From the NCBI GenBank assembly GCA_024653485.1, contig JANLFY010000008.1, positions 1 to 64,000 on the forward strand: DNA of 64,000 nt, in the 5' to 3' direction. Below, piece by piece: positions 16,151-26,491 of this stretch. Position 1 is the first letter of the stretch, and the number at the start of each line of letters is the position of its first letter. Made by a program: the position numbers and the translations under genes. The notes below the pieces were generated by a model that ran no database searches, was not told where the DNA came from, and saw nothing but the letters and a program-made list of their open reading frames with translations. This DNA is from Bacillota bacterium. Its GTDB lineage: Bacteria > Bacillota > SHA-98 > UBA4971.

Positions 16151-17884
16151 ATGATAAAGCTGATGAGATTCCTCAAGCCATATAGGGCCGAGATAGCGCT
16201 GGTGGTAGGTCTCGTGTTCACTCAGACCATTTCTGAGCTGTACCTTCCGACACTTATGTCTGACATCGTCAACACGGGGATCATGAGGGGCGACATCGGC
16301 CACATCTGGCGAGTGGGCAGGCTGATGCTCCTGGTCGCTCTGGGCGGGACGGCCTGTTCCATTACGGCGGCGTTCTTGTCTGCTCGAATTGCGATGGGTT
16401 TCGGCAAGGTGCTCCGGGCGAGGATCTTCGAGCATGTTCAGAAGTTCTCGCTGCGCGAATTCGACAAGATCGGCACACCCTCCCTCATCACCCGGAACAC
16501 CAACGACGTCACGCAGATCCAGATGGTGACGATGGTCATGATGCGCATGATGATAAGCGCGCCCATCATGTGCTTCGGAGGGATCATAATGGCCTTGTCC
16601 AAGGACAGAGGCCTTGCGCGGATCCTCGCCTTCGTCCTGCCGGTCCTTGCGGCCACGGTCGTCTTCGTCGCGCGCAAGGGCTTCCCTCTCTTCAGGATGA
16701 TCCAAGAGAAGATCGACAGGATAAACCTCATCGTGCGGGAGAACCTCTCGGGAATCCGAGTCATTCGCGCCTTCAATCGGACGGACCACGAGAGGAGGCG
16801 CTTTCACGACGCCAATATCGACCTCACCGAGACCTCCATCAGGGTCAACAGACTGATGGCTCTCATGATGCCTACCATGATGTTCATCATGAACTCGACA
16901 ATGATAGCGACCATCTGGTTCGGGAGCATTCGTGTCGATCGCGGAACTCTCGAGGTCGGCAATATGATGGCGTTTTTCCAGTACGCCATGCAGATCATGA
17001 TGTCGCTGCTCATGGCCTCGATGCTCTTCATCATGATCCCCCGCGCCCAAGCCTCGGCGGACAGGATCACCGAGGTGCTGGCCATCGAGCCGGAGATCAA
17101 CGACCCGTCCGCGCCGAAGTCGGCCGCGGCGGGTGGCCTCGAGGGGCATGTTGAGTTTCGCGATGTAACGTTCAGGTATCACGGCGCCGAGGAGCCCGCC
17201 GTGAGGAACGTCTCATTCCGCGCTCGTCCCGGTGAGACCGTCGCCATTATCGGCGGAACGGGGTCGGGCAAATCGACGCTCGTCAGCTTGATCCCGCGCT
17301 TCTACGACGTAACCTCCGGCAGCGTCCTCGTCGATGGCGTGGACGTTCGCGCGATGACCCAGGAAGAGCTGAGGGTGAAGATCGGTTTCGTCCCACAGAA
17401 AGCGATGCTCTTCTCCGGCACGGTCGCCGAGAATATCCGCTACGGCAAGGAAGATGCAACGGATGAGGAAGTCGCGCGGGCGGCGAAGATCGCCCAGGCC
17501 TTCGACTTCATCTGCGAAATGAAAGACGGGTTCAACTCCGAGATCGCTCAGGGTGGCGCGAACCTTTCGGGCGGGCAGAGGCAGCGTCTGGCCATCGCCC
17601 GCGCCCTCGTGAGGAAGCCTGAGATCTACATCTTCGATGACAGCTTCTCTGCCCTTGACTTCAAGACCGACGCCAAGCTGCGGGCGGCGTTGAAGAGGGA
17701 GACGGCAGGTAGCACGGTGCTGATCGTCGCTCAACGGGTCAGCACGGTCATGGACGCGGACCGAATAGTCGTGCTTGACCGCGGCAGGGTCGTGGGGACC
17801 GGCACCCACAAGGAACTGCTCAAGACGTGCGAGATCTACCGCGAGATCGTCGCTTCGCAGCTTCCGGAGGAAGAGATCGCCTGA
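16151..17884 (+). CDS. Heterodimeric ABC exporter, subunit with degenerate catalytic site
   Basis: The 577-residue protein is a half-transporter: six membrane segments in residues 1-310, then an ATPase domain. Walker A (GGTGSGKST) is near residue 368 and the signature LSGGQ near 473. The Walker B segment reads IYIFDDSFSALD, so the catalytic Glu is Asp. That is the hallmark of the degenerate half in heterodimeric exporters such as BmrC/BmrD, LmrC/LmrD and TM287/288. Its canonical LSGGQ would complete the active site on the partner. The partner gene starts 14 bases later. The exported substrate may be a drug, lipid or peptide. Confidence 0.9.
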   Translation: MIKLMRFLKPYRAEIALVVGLVFTQTISELYLPTLMSDIVNTGIMRGDIGHIWRVGRLMLLVALGGTACSITAAFLSARIAMGFGKVLRARIFEHVQKFSLREFDKIGTPSLITRNTNDVTQIQMVTMVMMRMMISAPIMCFGGIIMALSKDRGLARILAFVLPVLAATVVFVARKGFPLFRMIQEKIDRINLIVRENLSGIRVIRAFNRTDHERRRFHDANIDLTETSIRVNRLMALMMPTMMFIMNSTMIATIWFGSIRVDRGTLEVGNMMAFFQYAMQIMMSLLMASMLFIMIPRAQASADRITEVLAIEPEINDPSAPKSAAAGGLEGHVEFRDVTFRYHGAEEPAVRNVSFRARPGETVAIIGGTGSGKSTLVSLIPRFYDVTSGSVLVDGVDVRAMTQEELRVKIGFVPQKAMLFSGTVAENIRYGKEDATDEEVARAAKIAQAFDFICEMKDGFNSEIAQGGANLSGGQRQRLAIARALVRKPEIYIFDDSFSALDFKTDAKLRAALKRETAGSTVLIVAQRVSTVMDADRIVVLDRGRVVGTGTHKELLKTCEIYREIVASQLPEEEIA

Positions 17885-17897
17885 GGATGAATGCCGT

Positions 17898-19868
17898 ATG
17901 AGCCAAGCAAACGTAAGCAGGGACAGCGTGACAAGCAGGGACGGCGTGACAAGAGTCGGTATGAATGGGGCTTTTCAGTCACATGCAAGGCCGGTCGGTC
18001 CTATGATGCCTGGCGGTTTCAGACCCGGCAGAGGCGGCTTCGGCGGCGGACACGGATTCGGCGGGCCCGTGGAGAAACCCAAGGATCTCAAAGGCACGCT
18101 GAGGAGGTTGGCGGTCTACCTCAGGCCGATGTGGCCGCGCCTGGCGGTGGTATTCCTTGCGGCCGTCGGGAGCACGGCGTTGAGCGTCGTGAGCCCCAAA
18201 GTCATGGGAAAGGCCGTCACGAGCCTGGGGCGGACGTTCGGGATGAGGCTCATGGGGCTCCCGGCCGGTGTAGACTTCCCATACATCGGCCGCATAGTCC
18301 TGTGGCTCGCCGGCTTGTACACCGCAAGCTCGCTTCTGAATTACGTGACGCAATACGTCATGGCAGGCGTTGCTCAGAGGACCGTCTGCGACATGCGCCG
18401 CGACTTGAGCGACAAGTTCGCGCGCCTGCCCTTGAGGTTCTTCGACGGACGCACTCACGGCGAGATCATGAGCCGGATGACCAACGACATAGACACCATC
18501 GGCATGACGCTCCAGCAGACCTTGGGGCAGCTCATCACGGCGTCTATTGGAATAGTCGGCGCCATAGTCATGATGTTCAGCATAAGCTGGCTCCTGACGC
18601 TGATATGTCTCGTCACGCTGCCGCTTGCTTTCTTCGTCACAGCCACGATTGCCAGAACTTCTCAGCGCAACTTCGCGGCGCAGCAGATGGAGCTCGGCCT
18701 GCTCAACGGGCATGTGGAGGAGATGTACACCGGACACAAGATAGTCAAAGCGTTTGGCCACGAGAGCAAGGCCATCGACCGGTTCAATCAGATCAACGAG
18801 CGGCTGTACAACGCGGCGTGGCGGGCTCACTTCGTGTCCGGGATGATCTTCCCTCTGATGAACTTCATGAACAACATAGGGTATGTACTCATCTGCGCGA
18901 TAGGCGGGGTGATGGTTACCAGGCGAGCGATAGAGCTCGGCGACATCACCGCTTTTCTGCAGTACCAAAGGATGTTCACAATGCCCATAGGCCAGACGGC
19001 GAATATCGTCAACATCCTCCAGTCGACGGTGGCCTCCGCGGAGCGGGTGTTCGAGCTGCTGGACGAGACCGAAGAGGTTCCTGACACCAGGGACGCTGCA
19101 GCCATTGCTTCGCCTCGGGGCGAGGTGAGGTTCGAGAACGTCAGGTTCAGCTACAAGAGGGACGTTCCGCTCATCGAGGACCTCAGCATCGAGGTCAAAC
19201 CCGGACAGACCATCGCCATCGTAGGGCCGACGGGTGCGGGCAAGACCACCCTCGTCAACCTGCTCATGCGCTTTTACGATGTCGACGCCGGACGGATCAC
19301 CATTGACGGGGTGGACATCAGGGACCTGAACCGAGGGGAGCTACGCAAGCTCTTCGGCATGGTGCTCCAGGATACCTGGCTCTTCCACGGCACCATAAGA
19401 GACAACATCGCGTATGGTCGCGAAGGGGCAACCGATGAGGAGATCGTTCGGGCCGCCAAGGCCGCCCAGGCCGATCATTTCATCAGGGCTCTTCCCGACG
19501 GCTACGACACAGTCCTGGACGAAGACGCCTCAAACCTCTCTCAGGGTGAGAGGCAGCTAGTCACCATCGCCCGAGCCCTTCTGGCCGATCCTGCCATTCT
19601 CATCCTCGACGAGGCAACCAGCAGCGTGGACACGAGGACTGAGACCTACATCCAAAAGGCCATGGCCGAGCTGATGCGTGGCCGCACGAGTTTCGTCATA
19701 GCCCACCGGCTTTCCACAATCAGAAACGCCGAACTCATCCTGGTGATGAACAACGGAAGGATCATTGAGACCGGCGCCCACGAGCAGCTGCTCGCTATGG
19801 GAGGCTTCTACGCGGATCTCTACAACAGCCAATTCCGAGGGGCTTACGCCGACGATCTGGCGGTCTGA
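17898..19868 (+). CDS. Heterodimeric ABC exporter, catalytic subunit
   Basis: The 656-residue partner has a Gly/Arg/Phe-rich cytoplasmic N-terminus of about 75 residues, six membrane segments, and an ATPase domain. Walker A (GPTGAGKTT) is near residue 445, the signature is LSQGE near 548, and Walker B ends in ILILDEATSSVD with the catalytic Glu intact. The altered signature LSQGE pairs with the degenerate Walker B of the first subunit, as expected for an asymmetric exporter. I chose the ATG at 17898, with GAGGA 10 bases upstream. The N-terminal extension is longer than usual. Confidence 0.9.
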   Translation: MSQANVSRDSVTSRDGVTRVGMNGAFQSHARPVGPMMPGGFRPGRGGFGGGHGFGGPVEKPKDLKGTLRRLAVYLRPMWPRLAVVFLAAVGSTALSVVSPKVMGKAVTSLGRTFGMRLMGLPAGVDFPYIGRIVLWLAGLYTASSLLNYVTQYVMAGVAQRTVCDMRRDLSDKFARLPLRFFDGRTHGEIMSRMTNDIDTIGMTLQQTLGQLITASIGIVGAIVMMFSISWLLTLICLVTLPLAFFVTATIARTSQRNFAAQQMELGLLNGHVEEMYTGHKIVKAFGHESKAIDRFNQINERLYNAAWRAHFVSGMIFPLMNFMNNIGYVLICAIGGVMVTRRAIELGDITAFLQYQRMFTMPIGQTANIVNILQSTVASAERVFELLDETEEVPDTRDAAAIASPRGEVRFENVRFSYKRDVPLIEDLSIEVKPGQTIAIVGPTGAGKTTLVNLLMRFYDVDAGRITIDGVDIRDLNRGELRKLFGMVLQDTWLFHGTIRDNIAYGREGATDEEIVRAAKAAQADHFIRALPDGYDTVLDEDASNLSQGERQLVTIARALLADPAILILDEATSSVDTRTETYIQKAMAELMRGRTSFVIAHRLSTIRNAELILVMNNGRIIETGAHEQLLAMGGFYADLYNSQFRGAYADDLAV

Positions 19869-19884
19869 AACCCGAACGTAGCCG

Positions 19885-19923
19885 GCCCCGCCTGTCACCC
19901 GGGATGTCGGTGCCGGGCGGGGC
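19885..19923 (+). terminator. GC-rich hairpin after the exporter operon
   Basis: GCCCCGCC (19885) pairs with GGCGGGGC (19916) across a 23-base loop, 17 bases after the exporter stop. The following bases are TGTTCC, so the T tract is weak. Confidence 0.5.
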
Positions 19924-20325
19924 TGTTCCCCCTGAATCGCCCACATTCCCCCAGACTACCGATCAGAAGTGTGCTGCGCGGCCATGCAGCGAAGCCACCC
20001 GAAGCCGTCCACGGAAAAGGGCACGGCGAAAACGAAAGGCAGCCCAAAAGTAAGCAGGGATCAAAGTGGGTTTCAACGAACTATCTTGCTGTCTTGGAAA
20101 CAACCCCTGGGGTTACTATCGTCCGAGCATGAGAAGCAGATCAGAAGAGAATTGGATGCCGCCCCGGGATTGAGGGGAAAGGGGGTCGATGGGGCTCGGT
20201 AAGCTCAAGGTCTCAGAGCGCAGGGAACATCCGGGAGAGCAGGGTAGAAGGAGGATACGAAAGTCTGCTGAGGGGGCCGCGCCAATGCCCGGCCGCTACA
20301 GACCCATAAGGAGGTAATCCTCGAG
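19924..20325 (+). other. Upstream region of the second peptide operon
   Basis: No gene is supported here. A weak promoter-like pair, TTGGAA (20094) and TATCGT (20117), is spaced by 17 bases. The message would carry a leader of about 200 bases before the strong AAGGAGGTAA site of the binding-protein gene. Confidence 0.35.
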
Positions 20326-21930
20326 ATGAGACTCGGACGGTTCGCAGCCACGACCCTGGGTATGGTGTTGATTCTGAGTCTAGTGCTTACGCTGCAAAGT
20401 GCGGCGACGCTTGCGAGCGTCAAGACAGGCGGCACTCTCAACGATTACTTCGCGGAGGACCCCGGCACCTTCGATGTCCAGGCTGACACGACGCTCGCTG
20501 TGTACGGCTTGGGCAGGGAGATCTTCAATACCCTTCTCAGGTACAAGGAGTCCACGCTGGAGCTCGAGCCGGAGCTTCTTGCAAAGATGCCGGAGATATC
20601 CAAGGACGGGCTCGTGTATTCGTTCGAACTGAGAAAGGGTGTCCGGTTCCACGACGGCAAGACCGAGCTTACTTCAGAGGACGTGAAGTTCACCATCGAG
20701 CGGATGCTCGGTCCCGTCGGCCTCAGCAAGTGGCTTTTCGATCCCATCAAAGGGGCAAAGGACTTCATAGCCAAAAAGGCCAGTTCCGTGTCAGGTATCG
20801 CCATTGTCGACAAGTACCGTTTCACTATCACCCTGGAGAAGCCATACGCACCATTTCTTGCCAATCTTGCGGTGCCCTCGGCCTCGATCTACTCCAAGAA
20901 GCTGGTGACCGAGGCCGGCGACAAGTGGCCGCACAATCCCGTGGGCACGGGCCCGTTCAGGCTCAAGAGATACGTCCCGAACACCGAGATCATCCTCGAG
21001 AGGAATCCCAACTACTTCGAGGAGGGGTTTCCCTACCTCGATGGGATCAACTACCGGATCATTGCTGACTCCACCACCGCACTCATGGAGTTCGAGGCGG
21101 GGAACCTCGATCTCGCGACCGTTCCCTCCGAGGCGGAGGAGAGACAGAGGCTTCTCAGCACGGGCAAGTACGAACTCCTGAAGTCGACGCCTCTCGCCAC
21201 GTACTACTTTGTGTTCAACATGAAAGACCCGGCGTGGAAAGACGTGAGACTTCGAAAGGCGCTCGCCATGTGCATCGACAAACAGGCCATCATCGACTCC
21301 ATTTGGGGAGGCGACGCGGTGGTGGCCACCAGCTTCGTGACCCCCGGCATTCCCGGGGCCTTTGCCATGGGCAAGGGACCCGCCCTGCCTTACGACCCCG
21401 AGGCCGCGAAGAAGCTCGTTCAACAGCTGAAGGCAGAGGGAAAGCCCGTGAAGTGTGAGGCGTGGCAGCGGGGAGGCACAGCCGTTGCCGACACCAACAT
21501 CGCCATTCAGGAGATGGCGAGGCAAGTAGGCATTGAGCTGGAGGTGGTCCTCACCGAGAGGGCAGCCTTCGGCGAGGCGAGATCCAAGGGCCAAGTCCCG
21601 GCGAACTACGGGAACTGGTGGGCCGACATCCCCGACCCCGACAACTACCTGTACACATACTTCCATCCCTCTGAGATGATGTCCACGCAGTACCGGAACG
21701 ACAAGGTCACCAAGCTTCTCGAGGAAGCCAAGGTGGAGACCGACCCCAAGGTCAGGGCCAGGAAGTACCAGGAAGCGGAGACGATCATCATCAGAGACGA
21801 CTGCGCCATCGTTCCATTGCTTCACCCAGTTGACCTGCTTCTCGTTCAGAAGAACGTCCACGGGGTGATAATGCATCCCACGGGCGTGAACAGCTACAAG
21901 CATACCTGGAAGGACGCTCCTCAGAAGTGA
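20326..21930 (+). CDS. Oligopeptide ABC transporter substrate-binding protein (SBP family 5)
   Basis: This 534-residue secreted protein is the ligand-binding part of a complete Opp/Dpp-type importer. A signal peptide covers roughly residues 1-30. The mature start is VKTGGTLNDYFAEDPGTFD, and LRKGVRFHDGKTELTSEDVKF follows some 75 residues later, both hallmarks of the family. The ATG has an excellent AAGGAGGTAATC site. Two permeases and two ATPases follow on the same strand, after a long structured spacer. The exact ligand is unknown. Confidence 0.9.
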   Translation: MRLGRFAATTLGMVLILSLVLTLQSAATLASVKTGGTLNDYFAEDPGTFDVQADTTLAVYGLGREIFNTLLRYKESTLELEPELLAKMPEISKDGLVYSFELRKGVRFHDGKTELTSEDVKFTIERMLGPVGLSKWLFDPIKGAKDFIAKKASSVSGIAIVDKYRFTITLEKPYAPFLANLAVPSASIYSKKLVTEAGDKWPHNPVGTGPFRLKRYVPNTEIILERNPNYFEEGFPYLDGINYRIIADSTTALMEFEAGNLDLATVPSEAEERQRLLSTGKYELLKSTPLATYYFVFNMKDPAWKDVRLRKALAMCIDKQAIIDSIWGGDAVVATSFVTPGIPGAFAMGKGPALPYDPEAAKKLVQQLKAEGKPVKCEAWQRGGTAVADTNIAIQEMARQVGIELEVVLTERAAFGEARSKGQVPANYGNWWADIPDPDNYLYTYFHPSEMMSTQYRNDKVTKLLEEAKVETDPKVRARKYQEAETIIIRDDCAIVPLLHPVDLLLVQKNVHGVIMHPTGVNSYKHTWKDAPQK

Positions 21931-22447
21931 GACGGCGAGACTAGAGATTGAAGTTGGAAGGCGAGCCCGGCAGGGTGAGCGGCGCACGGTGGAGCACCTA
22001 GCAGGCCGAGCACTCGTGGGAGAAGCGACTGGCTAGGGAGGACCTGGTAGAGGAGCATGGGGTAGAGGAGCATCCGGTTGCGGTCATCCGGTTGGGGTCG
22101 TCCGGGAAGGAAGCATCCAGCAGGAGGAGTACCTGGAAAGGGGCGCCCTTTAGGGGAAGGGCCCACCAGAAAGAAGGGAGACGCGCGGAGCGTGGGGTGC
22201 GCCCGCGGAACGCGTACCCCACGTCTCCGTTCCGGATCGCCACGCCTCCAGGCTCCCCGCGCCTTCTGGATGGAAATCCTCTATAGCCGCGCCCGTCGAT
22301 TCGCCCTTGACGTCCGTGGCACCTTTGTGCCCTCCGTCCGCCGCACCCTAGTCTCGCCGTTCCGACGTTGTCTCGGGACCACGTCCGACGACGGCCGCAC
22401 GTTTCGCGATCTCGAGACTCATTGCAGGGTGTTGCGAGGTGAGCGCT
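21931..22447 (+). other. Long structured spacer between binding protein and permease
   Basis: These 517 bases hold no supported gene. GGTAGAGGAGCAT occurs twice (22046 and 22061) and CATCCGGTTG twice (22071 and 22085). A hairpin AAAGGG-GCG-CCCTTT lies at 22137-22151. A larger one at 22177-22228 pairs GGAGAC and GTGGGGT on the left with the contiguous ACCCCAC and GTCTCC on the right, leaving a left-side bulge. As in the first peptide operon, the spacer follows the binding-protein gene, so differential mRNA stability is a fair inference. Confidence 0.5.
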
Positions 22448-23368
22448 TTGCTGCAGTACGTCACTCGGAGGATTCTCATGATGATACCCGTTCTGATAGG
22501 GGTGACGTTGGTCACCTTCATTCTGATGAACGTCGTCCCTGGAGATCCCGTCATCGAAATGCTGGGCAAACGAACGGATCCGCAGACAGTCGCCATGGTG
22601 AGGAGGGAGCTCGGCCTCGACGCTCCGCTTCACATCCAGTACTTGAGGTTCCTGGGGGGCGCTCTGCGAGGAGACCTCGGCACGTCATACAAGCTCAGGC
22701 AGCCGGTTACCGCGCTCATCATGAGAACGTTTCCGACCACCGCGAAGTTGGCCTTGTCCGCCGCGGTGGTCGCGATAGTATTGGGCCTCTCCGTCGGCAT
22801 CATCTCGGCGGTGAAGCAGTACTCCCTTCTCGACCATGTCACCATGGTAGGGACTCTTACCGGGATATCGGCGCCGGTTTTCTGGGTGGCGATGATCGCT
22901 CAGCTCGTGTTCGGATACTACCTCAGGTGGTTCCCGATTTCCGGGTACTACAGCCCCTGGCACATGGTCCTTCCGGCAATCGTGTTAGGGACGCGCTTCT
23001 CAGCGTCAATAGCCCGCCTTACACGCACCACGATGTTGGACGTCATAAGGCAAGACTACGTGAGGACCGCGCGAGCCAAGGGGCTGGGCGAGAGAATCGT
23101 CATTTACTCGCATGCACTGAGGAACGCGATGATCCCCATCGTGACCATAATCGGGATGCAGATCTCCGGGCTGCTGACAGGATCGTTCTTCACGGAGACG
23201 GTCTTCGCCATACCGGGCCTCGGCAGCTTGGCGGTGAGAGCCATGCAGCAGAGGGACTTCCCTCTCATGCAAGGAACGGTCCTCTTCGGAGCTGTCGTGC
23301 TTTGCTTCGGAATACTGGTCGTAGATATCTCCTATGCTTACCTCGATCCCAGGATCCGTCTGGAGTGA
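22448..23368 (+). CDS. Oligopeptide ABC transporter permease, DppB/OppB type
   Basis: The membrane protein of 306 residues starts with LQYVTRRILMMIPVLIGV, the usual DppB opening, and contains NVVPGDP, the EAA loop DYVRTARAKGLGERIVIYSHALRN and the C-terminal VDISYAYLDPRIRLE. I chose the TTG at 22448, which has GAGGTGAG 4-5 bases upstream; a GTG at 22439 overlaps that site and would add three residues. It pairs with the DppC-type protein that follows. Confidence 0.88.
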   Translation: MLQYVTRRILMMIPVLIGVTLVTFILMNVVPGDPVIEMLGKRTDPQTVAMVRRELGLDAPLHIQYLRFLGGALRGDLGTSYKLRQPVTALIMRTFPTTAKLALSAAVVAIVLGLSVGIISAVKQYSLLDHVTMVGTLTGISAPVFWVAMIAQLVFGYYLRWFPISGYYSPWHMVLPAIVLGTRFSASIARLTRTTMLDVIRQDYVRTARAKGLGERIVIYSHALRNAMIPIVTIIGMQISGLLTGSFFTETVFAIPGLGSLAVRAMQQRDFPLMQGTVLFGAVVLCFGILVVDISYAYLDPRIRLE

Positions 23369-23399
23369 CCCTCAGGACAAGGAGGCAAGAAGAAAGGAG

Positions 23400-24302
23400 A
23401 TGCGGCTTCTCACACGCGAAAGCAAGATCCCGGCCGGAAAGACCCTGTGGGCCGACTCCTGGCGGAGGCTCAAGAGGAACAAGCCCGCTGTGGTAGGCCT
23501 CGTTTTCGTCCTGCTGGTCCTCTTCGTCGGCGTTTTCGCGGACCTCCTGGCGCCTGCGAGCCCGACTGACCAAGACCTGCGCGCTCGGTTCGCGAGGCCC
23601 GGGTCACCTTCCAACATAACGAGGAACGGGACGTACATCCTCGGAGCAGATCAGTTCGGCAGGGACATCCTTTCCAGGATCATCTACGGGGCACGCGTCT
23701 CGCTGACCCTCGCCATCGTGGTAGAGGCGATCACGAGGGTCATAGGAATCACCGTGGGGTCCGTGGCAGGATACTATGGCGGGTGGATGGACATGGCCAT
23801 ATCCCGGGTGCTCGAGGTGCTCATGGCCTTCCCCGACCTCTTGTTCTACATCGGGATAAGGTTCGCTCTGGGGTCGAGCCTGCCCGTCCTCATACTTGCG
23901 TTTTCCGCCTTCGGTTGGGCCGGGACGTCGAGATTCGTCCGCGGGCTCGTCATGCAACTCAAGGAGTCGGAATACGTGGAAGCCGCCCGTGCCCAGGGCT
24001 TCTCGAGCTCACGGATCATCGTGCGACACATCCTTCCCAACTGCCTCGGCCCTTTGATCGTTTCCATCACCCTGAGCATACCGGGGACCATCATGGGCGA
24101 GGCCGGGCTTGCCTTCCTCGGCCTCGGCATCCAGCCGCCCGCCCCGAGCTGGGGGAACATGATCTACGACTCCAGGGCGTACTTGCGGGTCGCTCCATTC
24201 TTCGCGATTTGGCCGGGCATAGCGCTGATAGTGACCGTGCTTGCTTTCAACCTGTTTGGTGATGGCCTACGGGACGCGCTCGACCCGAGGCTGAGGAGGT
24301 GA
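23400..24302 (+). CDS. Oligopeptide ABC transporter permease, DppC/OppC type
   Basis: This 300-residue membrane protein has the DppC layout: a basic N-terminus, a first helix ([20 protein letters not shown]), the [16 protein letters not shown] motif, and the EAA loop [21 protein letters not shown]. It ends DALDPRLRR. The frame is open from 23334, inside the previous gene. I prefer the ATG at 23400, with AAGGAGG about 14 bases upstream and AAAGGAG directly before it, though the exact start is uncertain. It forms the channel with the preceding permease. Confidence 0.86.
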   Translation: MRLLTRESKIPAGKTLWADSWRRLKRNKPAVVGLVFVLLVLFVGVFADLLAPASPTDQDLRARFARPGSPSNITRNGTYILGADQFGRDILSRIIYGARVSLTLAIVVEAITRVIGITVGSVAGYYGGWMDMAISRVLEVLMAFPDLLFYIGIRFALGSSLPVLILAFSAFGWAGTSRFVRGLVMQLKESEYVEAARAQGFSSSRIIVRHILPNCLGPLIVSITLSIPGTIMGEAGLAFLGLGIQPPAPSWGNMIYDSRAYLRVAPFFAIWPGIALIVTVLAFNLFGDGLRDALDPRLRR

Positions 24303-24309
24303 TCCTCGG

Positions 24310-25305
24310 GTGCCGGAGGAGTTGCTTCAGGTAAGGGATCTCACCACCAAGTTCTTCACTGACGATGGCGTCGTCACCGCCGCTGACAAGGTATCGTTCT
24401 CCGTCGGAGAGGGCGAGACCTTGGGCATGGTTGGGGAGTCCGGCTGCGGGAAGTCGGTGACCTCCCTGTCTATAATGAGGCTCATTCAGTCCCCTCCAGG
24501 GAAGATAACTTCGGGAGAGATATGGTTCCAGGGTCGGGACCTGCTCCAGATGGCTCAAGACGAGATTCGGACGATACGCGGAAACAAGATATCCATGATA
24601 TTTCAAGAGCCCATGACTTCGCTGAACCCCGTCTTCACAATAGGCAGGCAGATTTCGGAAGCCGTGATCCTCCACCAGAAGGTCTCGCGACGCGAGGCGA
24701 GGGAAAGGGCGATCGAGATGCTTCGCCTCGTGGGGATCCCCATGCCAGAGAGGCGCATTGATGAGTATCCCCATCAGTTGTCAGGAGGGATGCGCCAGAG
24801 GGCGATGATAGCCATGGCGCTTTCGTGCAACCCGAAGCTGCTCATCGCGGACGAGCCCACGACAGCGCTCGACGTCACCATCCAGGCTCAGATCCTCGAT
24901 CTCATGCGGGAGCTCAAAGAGAAGGCGGCGATGAGCGTGCTGCTCATCACTCACGACCTTGGTGTGATAGCTGAGATGGCTCAAAGGGTCTTGGTCATGT
25001 ACGCGGGCCAGGTCGTGGAGGAAGCCCGGTGCGACGAGCTCTTCGCGGAGCCGAGACATCCGTACACCGCCGCCTTGCTCAGGTCGATACCCAGGCTCGA
25101 GGCAGGCAAGATGCGGCTGCACGTCATCGAGGGGTCCGTCCCGAACCTGCTCGAACTGCCGCGCGGTTGCAGATTCCATCCGAGGTGTGGTGCGGTCCTG
25201 GATGTCTGTCGCGTCAAGACACCGGCGCTCAGCGCAATCGACGGCCGCAAGGTGAGATGTTTCCGGATGGATTCGCCCCCCGAGGCTGAGGAGGTGGCTT
25301 CGTAA
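24310..25305 (+). CDS. Peptide ABC transporter ATPase, DppD/OppD type
   Basis: The 331-residue ATPase has Walker A (GESGCGKS), the signature LSGGMRQR, Walker B ([12 protein letters not shown]) and the H-loop (LITHDLG). The C-terminal oligopeptide domain carries the Cys pattern GCRFHPRC, then C six residues later and a last VRCF, a motif linked to an iron-sulfur cluster in Dpp ATPases. The start is GTG with GAGGAGGTGATC upstream. It is followed directly by its OppF-type partner. Confidence 0.92.
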   Translation: MPEELLQVRDLTTKFFTDDGVVTAADKVSFSVGEGETLGMVGESGCGKSVTSLSIMRLIQSPPGKITSGEIWFQGRDLLQMAQDEIRTIRGNKISMIFQEPMTSLNPVFTIGRQISEAVILHQKVSRREARERAIEMLRLVGIPMPERRIDEYPHQLSGGMRQRAMIAMALSCNPKLLIADEPTTALDVTIQAQILDLMRELKEKAAMSVLLITHDLGVIAEMAQRVLVMYAGQVVEEARCDELFAEPRHPYTAALLRSIPRLEAGKMRLHVIEGSVPNLLELPRGCRFHPRCGAVLDVCRVKTPALSAIDGRKVRCFRMDSPPEAEEVAS

Positions 25306-26313
25306 GTGAGCGTGGCTTTGGAAGGGGTCGGTGCGATCGAACCCTCACAGAACCTTGTCGAGGTGGAGGGCCTCGTCAAGTGGTTTCCGGTCCGAGCGGG
25401 CATCTTCAAGACGGTCGTGGGCTGGATCAAGGCAGTCGATGACGTGAGTTTCACCATCCGGCGAGGCGAGACCCTCGGCTTAGTGGGCGAAAGCGGCTGT
25501 GGAAAGACGACGACGGCCAGGGCCGTGCTCCGGCTCATAGAGCCCACGAGTGGCCGGATCTCGTTTGACGGCATGGATCTCATGCGGTTGGGCCCGCGGG
25601 AGCTCGCACGCATGCGCCCCCAGATGCAGGTCATTTTCCAGGATCCGTACGGTTCGCTGAATCCCCGGCACACGGTGATGGAGATAGTGGGGGAAGCTCT
25701 CGCCTACCACGGCATGGTCAAGCGGGGGAAGGCATTGGAGGAGAGGGTCGCGGAACTCCTGGACATGGTCGGTTTGTCTCCGCAACAAATGCGAAGGTAC
25801 CCCCACGAGTTTTCTGGCGGTCAGCGCCAGAGAATCGGGATCGCGAGGGCACTGGCCACGTCGCCGAAGCTCATTGTGTGCGATGAGCCCGTTTCCGCCT
25901 TGGATGTCTCGATTCAGAGCCAGATCCTCAACCTTCTGGAAGACCTACAGGCCAAGTTCGGGGTCACGTACCTTTTCATAGCGCACGGGCTGCACGTCGT
26001 GAAGCACATCTCCAACAGAGTGGGCGTGATGTACCTGGGCAAACTCATCGAGGTGGCGGGCAGCGAAGAGATATACGCGGAACCGCTCCACCCTTACACA
26101 CAGGCGCTCATATCAGCGATTCCCATACCCGATCCGCGGCGCCGACGCCAGAGGATGATTCTCCAAGGGGACGTGCCGAGTCCATTGAACCCGCCCCCGG
26201 GGTGCAGGTTCTGGACGAGGTGCCCGGTGATGACAGATGCGTGCAGAGAGGCCCAGCCCGTTCTCAGGGATGTGGGCAGGGGTCACCAAGTGGCCTGCTT
26301 GAGATACGAATGA
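25306..26313 (+). CDS. Peptide ABC transporter ATPase, DppF/OppF type
   Basis: This 335-residue ATPase is the partner of the preceding one. It has Walker A (GESGCGKT), [15 protein letters not shown], Walker B ([12 protein letters not shown]) and the C-terminal Cys motif GCRFWTRC with further Cys and a final HQVACLRYE. The H-loop reads IAHGLHVV. The GTG start follows the OppD stop with no gap and has GAGGAGGTGG upstream. The two ATPases may also energise the first peptide permease pair, which has none of its own; that is inference. Confidence 0.92.
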   Translation: MSVALEGVGAIEPSQNLVEVEGLVKWFPVRAGIFKTVVGWIKAVDDVSFTIRRGETLGLVGESGCGKTTTARAVLRLIEPTSGRISFDGMDLMRLGPRELARMRPQMQVIFQDPYGSLNPRHTVMEIVGEALAYHGMVKRGKALEERVAELLDMVGLSPQQMRRYPHEFSGGQRQRIGIARALATSPKLIVCDEPVSALDVSIQSQILNLLEDLQAKFGVTYLFIAHGLHVVKHISNRVGVMYLGKLIEVAGSEEIYAEPLHPYTQALISAIPIPDPRRRRQRMILQGDVPSPLNPPPGCRFWTRCPVMTDACREAQPVLRDVGRGHQVACLRYE

Positions 26314-26491
26314 CGGCAAAGGTGCGGCGGGTCGGTCCTTCTCACGATGCTGCGCGCCGTGCCGCGAGTCTTGCCCGCCACTCGCTCTTCGTCGTCTGCC
26401 CCCGTTGCGTTACGCCGCGCCGTGCGTATCAGAGCCTGCGCCGTATACGAGGACTTGGCGGGCGACCTGCGCAGCTTACGAAATGCGCAGC

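Noticed and set aside
15836-17182. 448-codon minus-strand frame opposite the ABC exporter gene
   Set aside because: It is antisense to a clear exporter subunit and its product is His/Asp/Arg-rich, typical of a GC-bias shadow frame.
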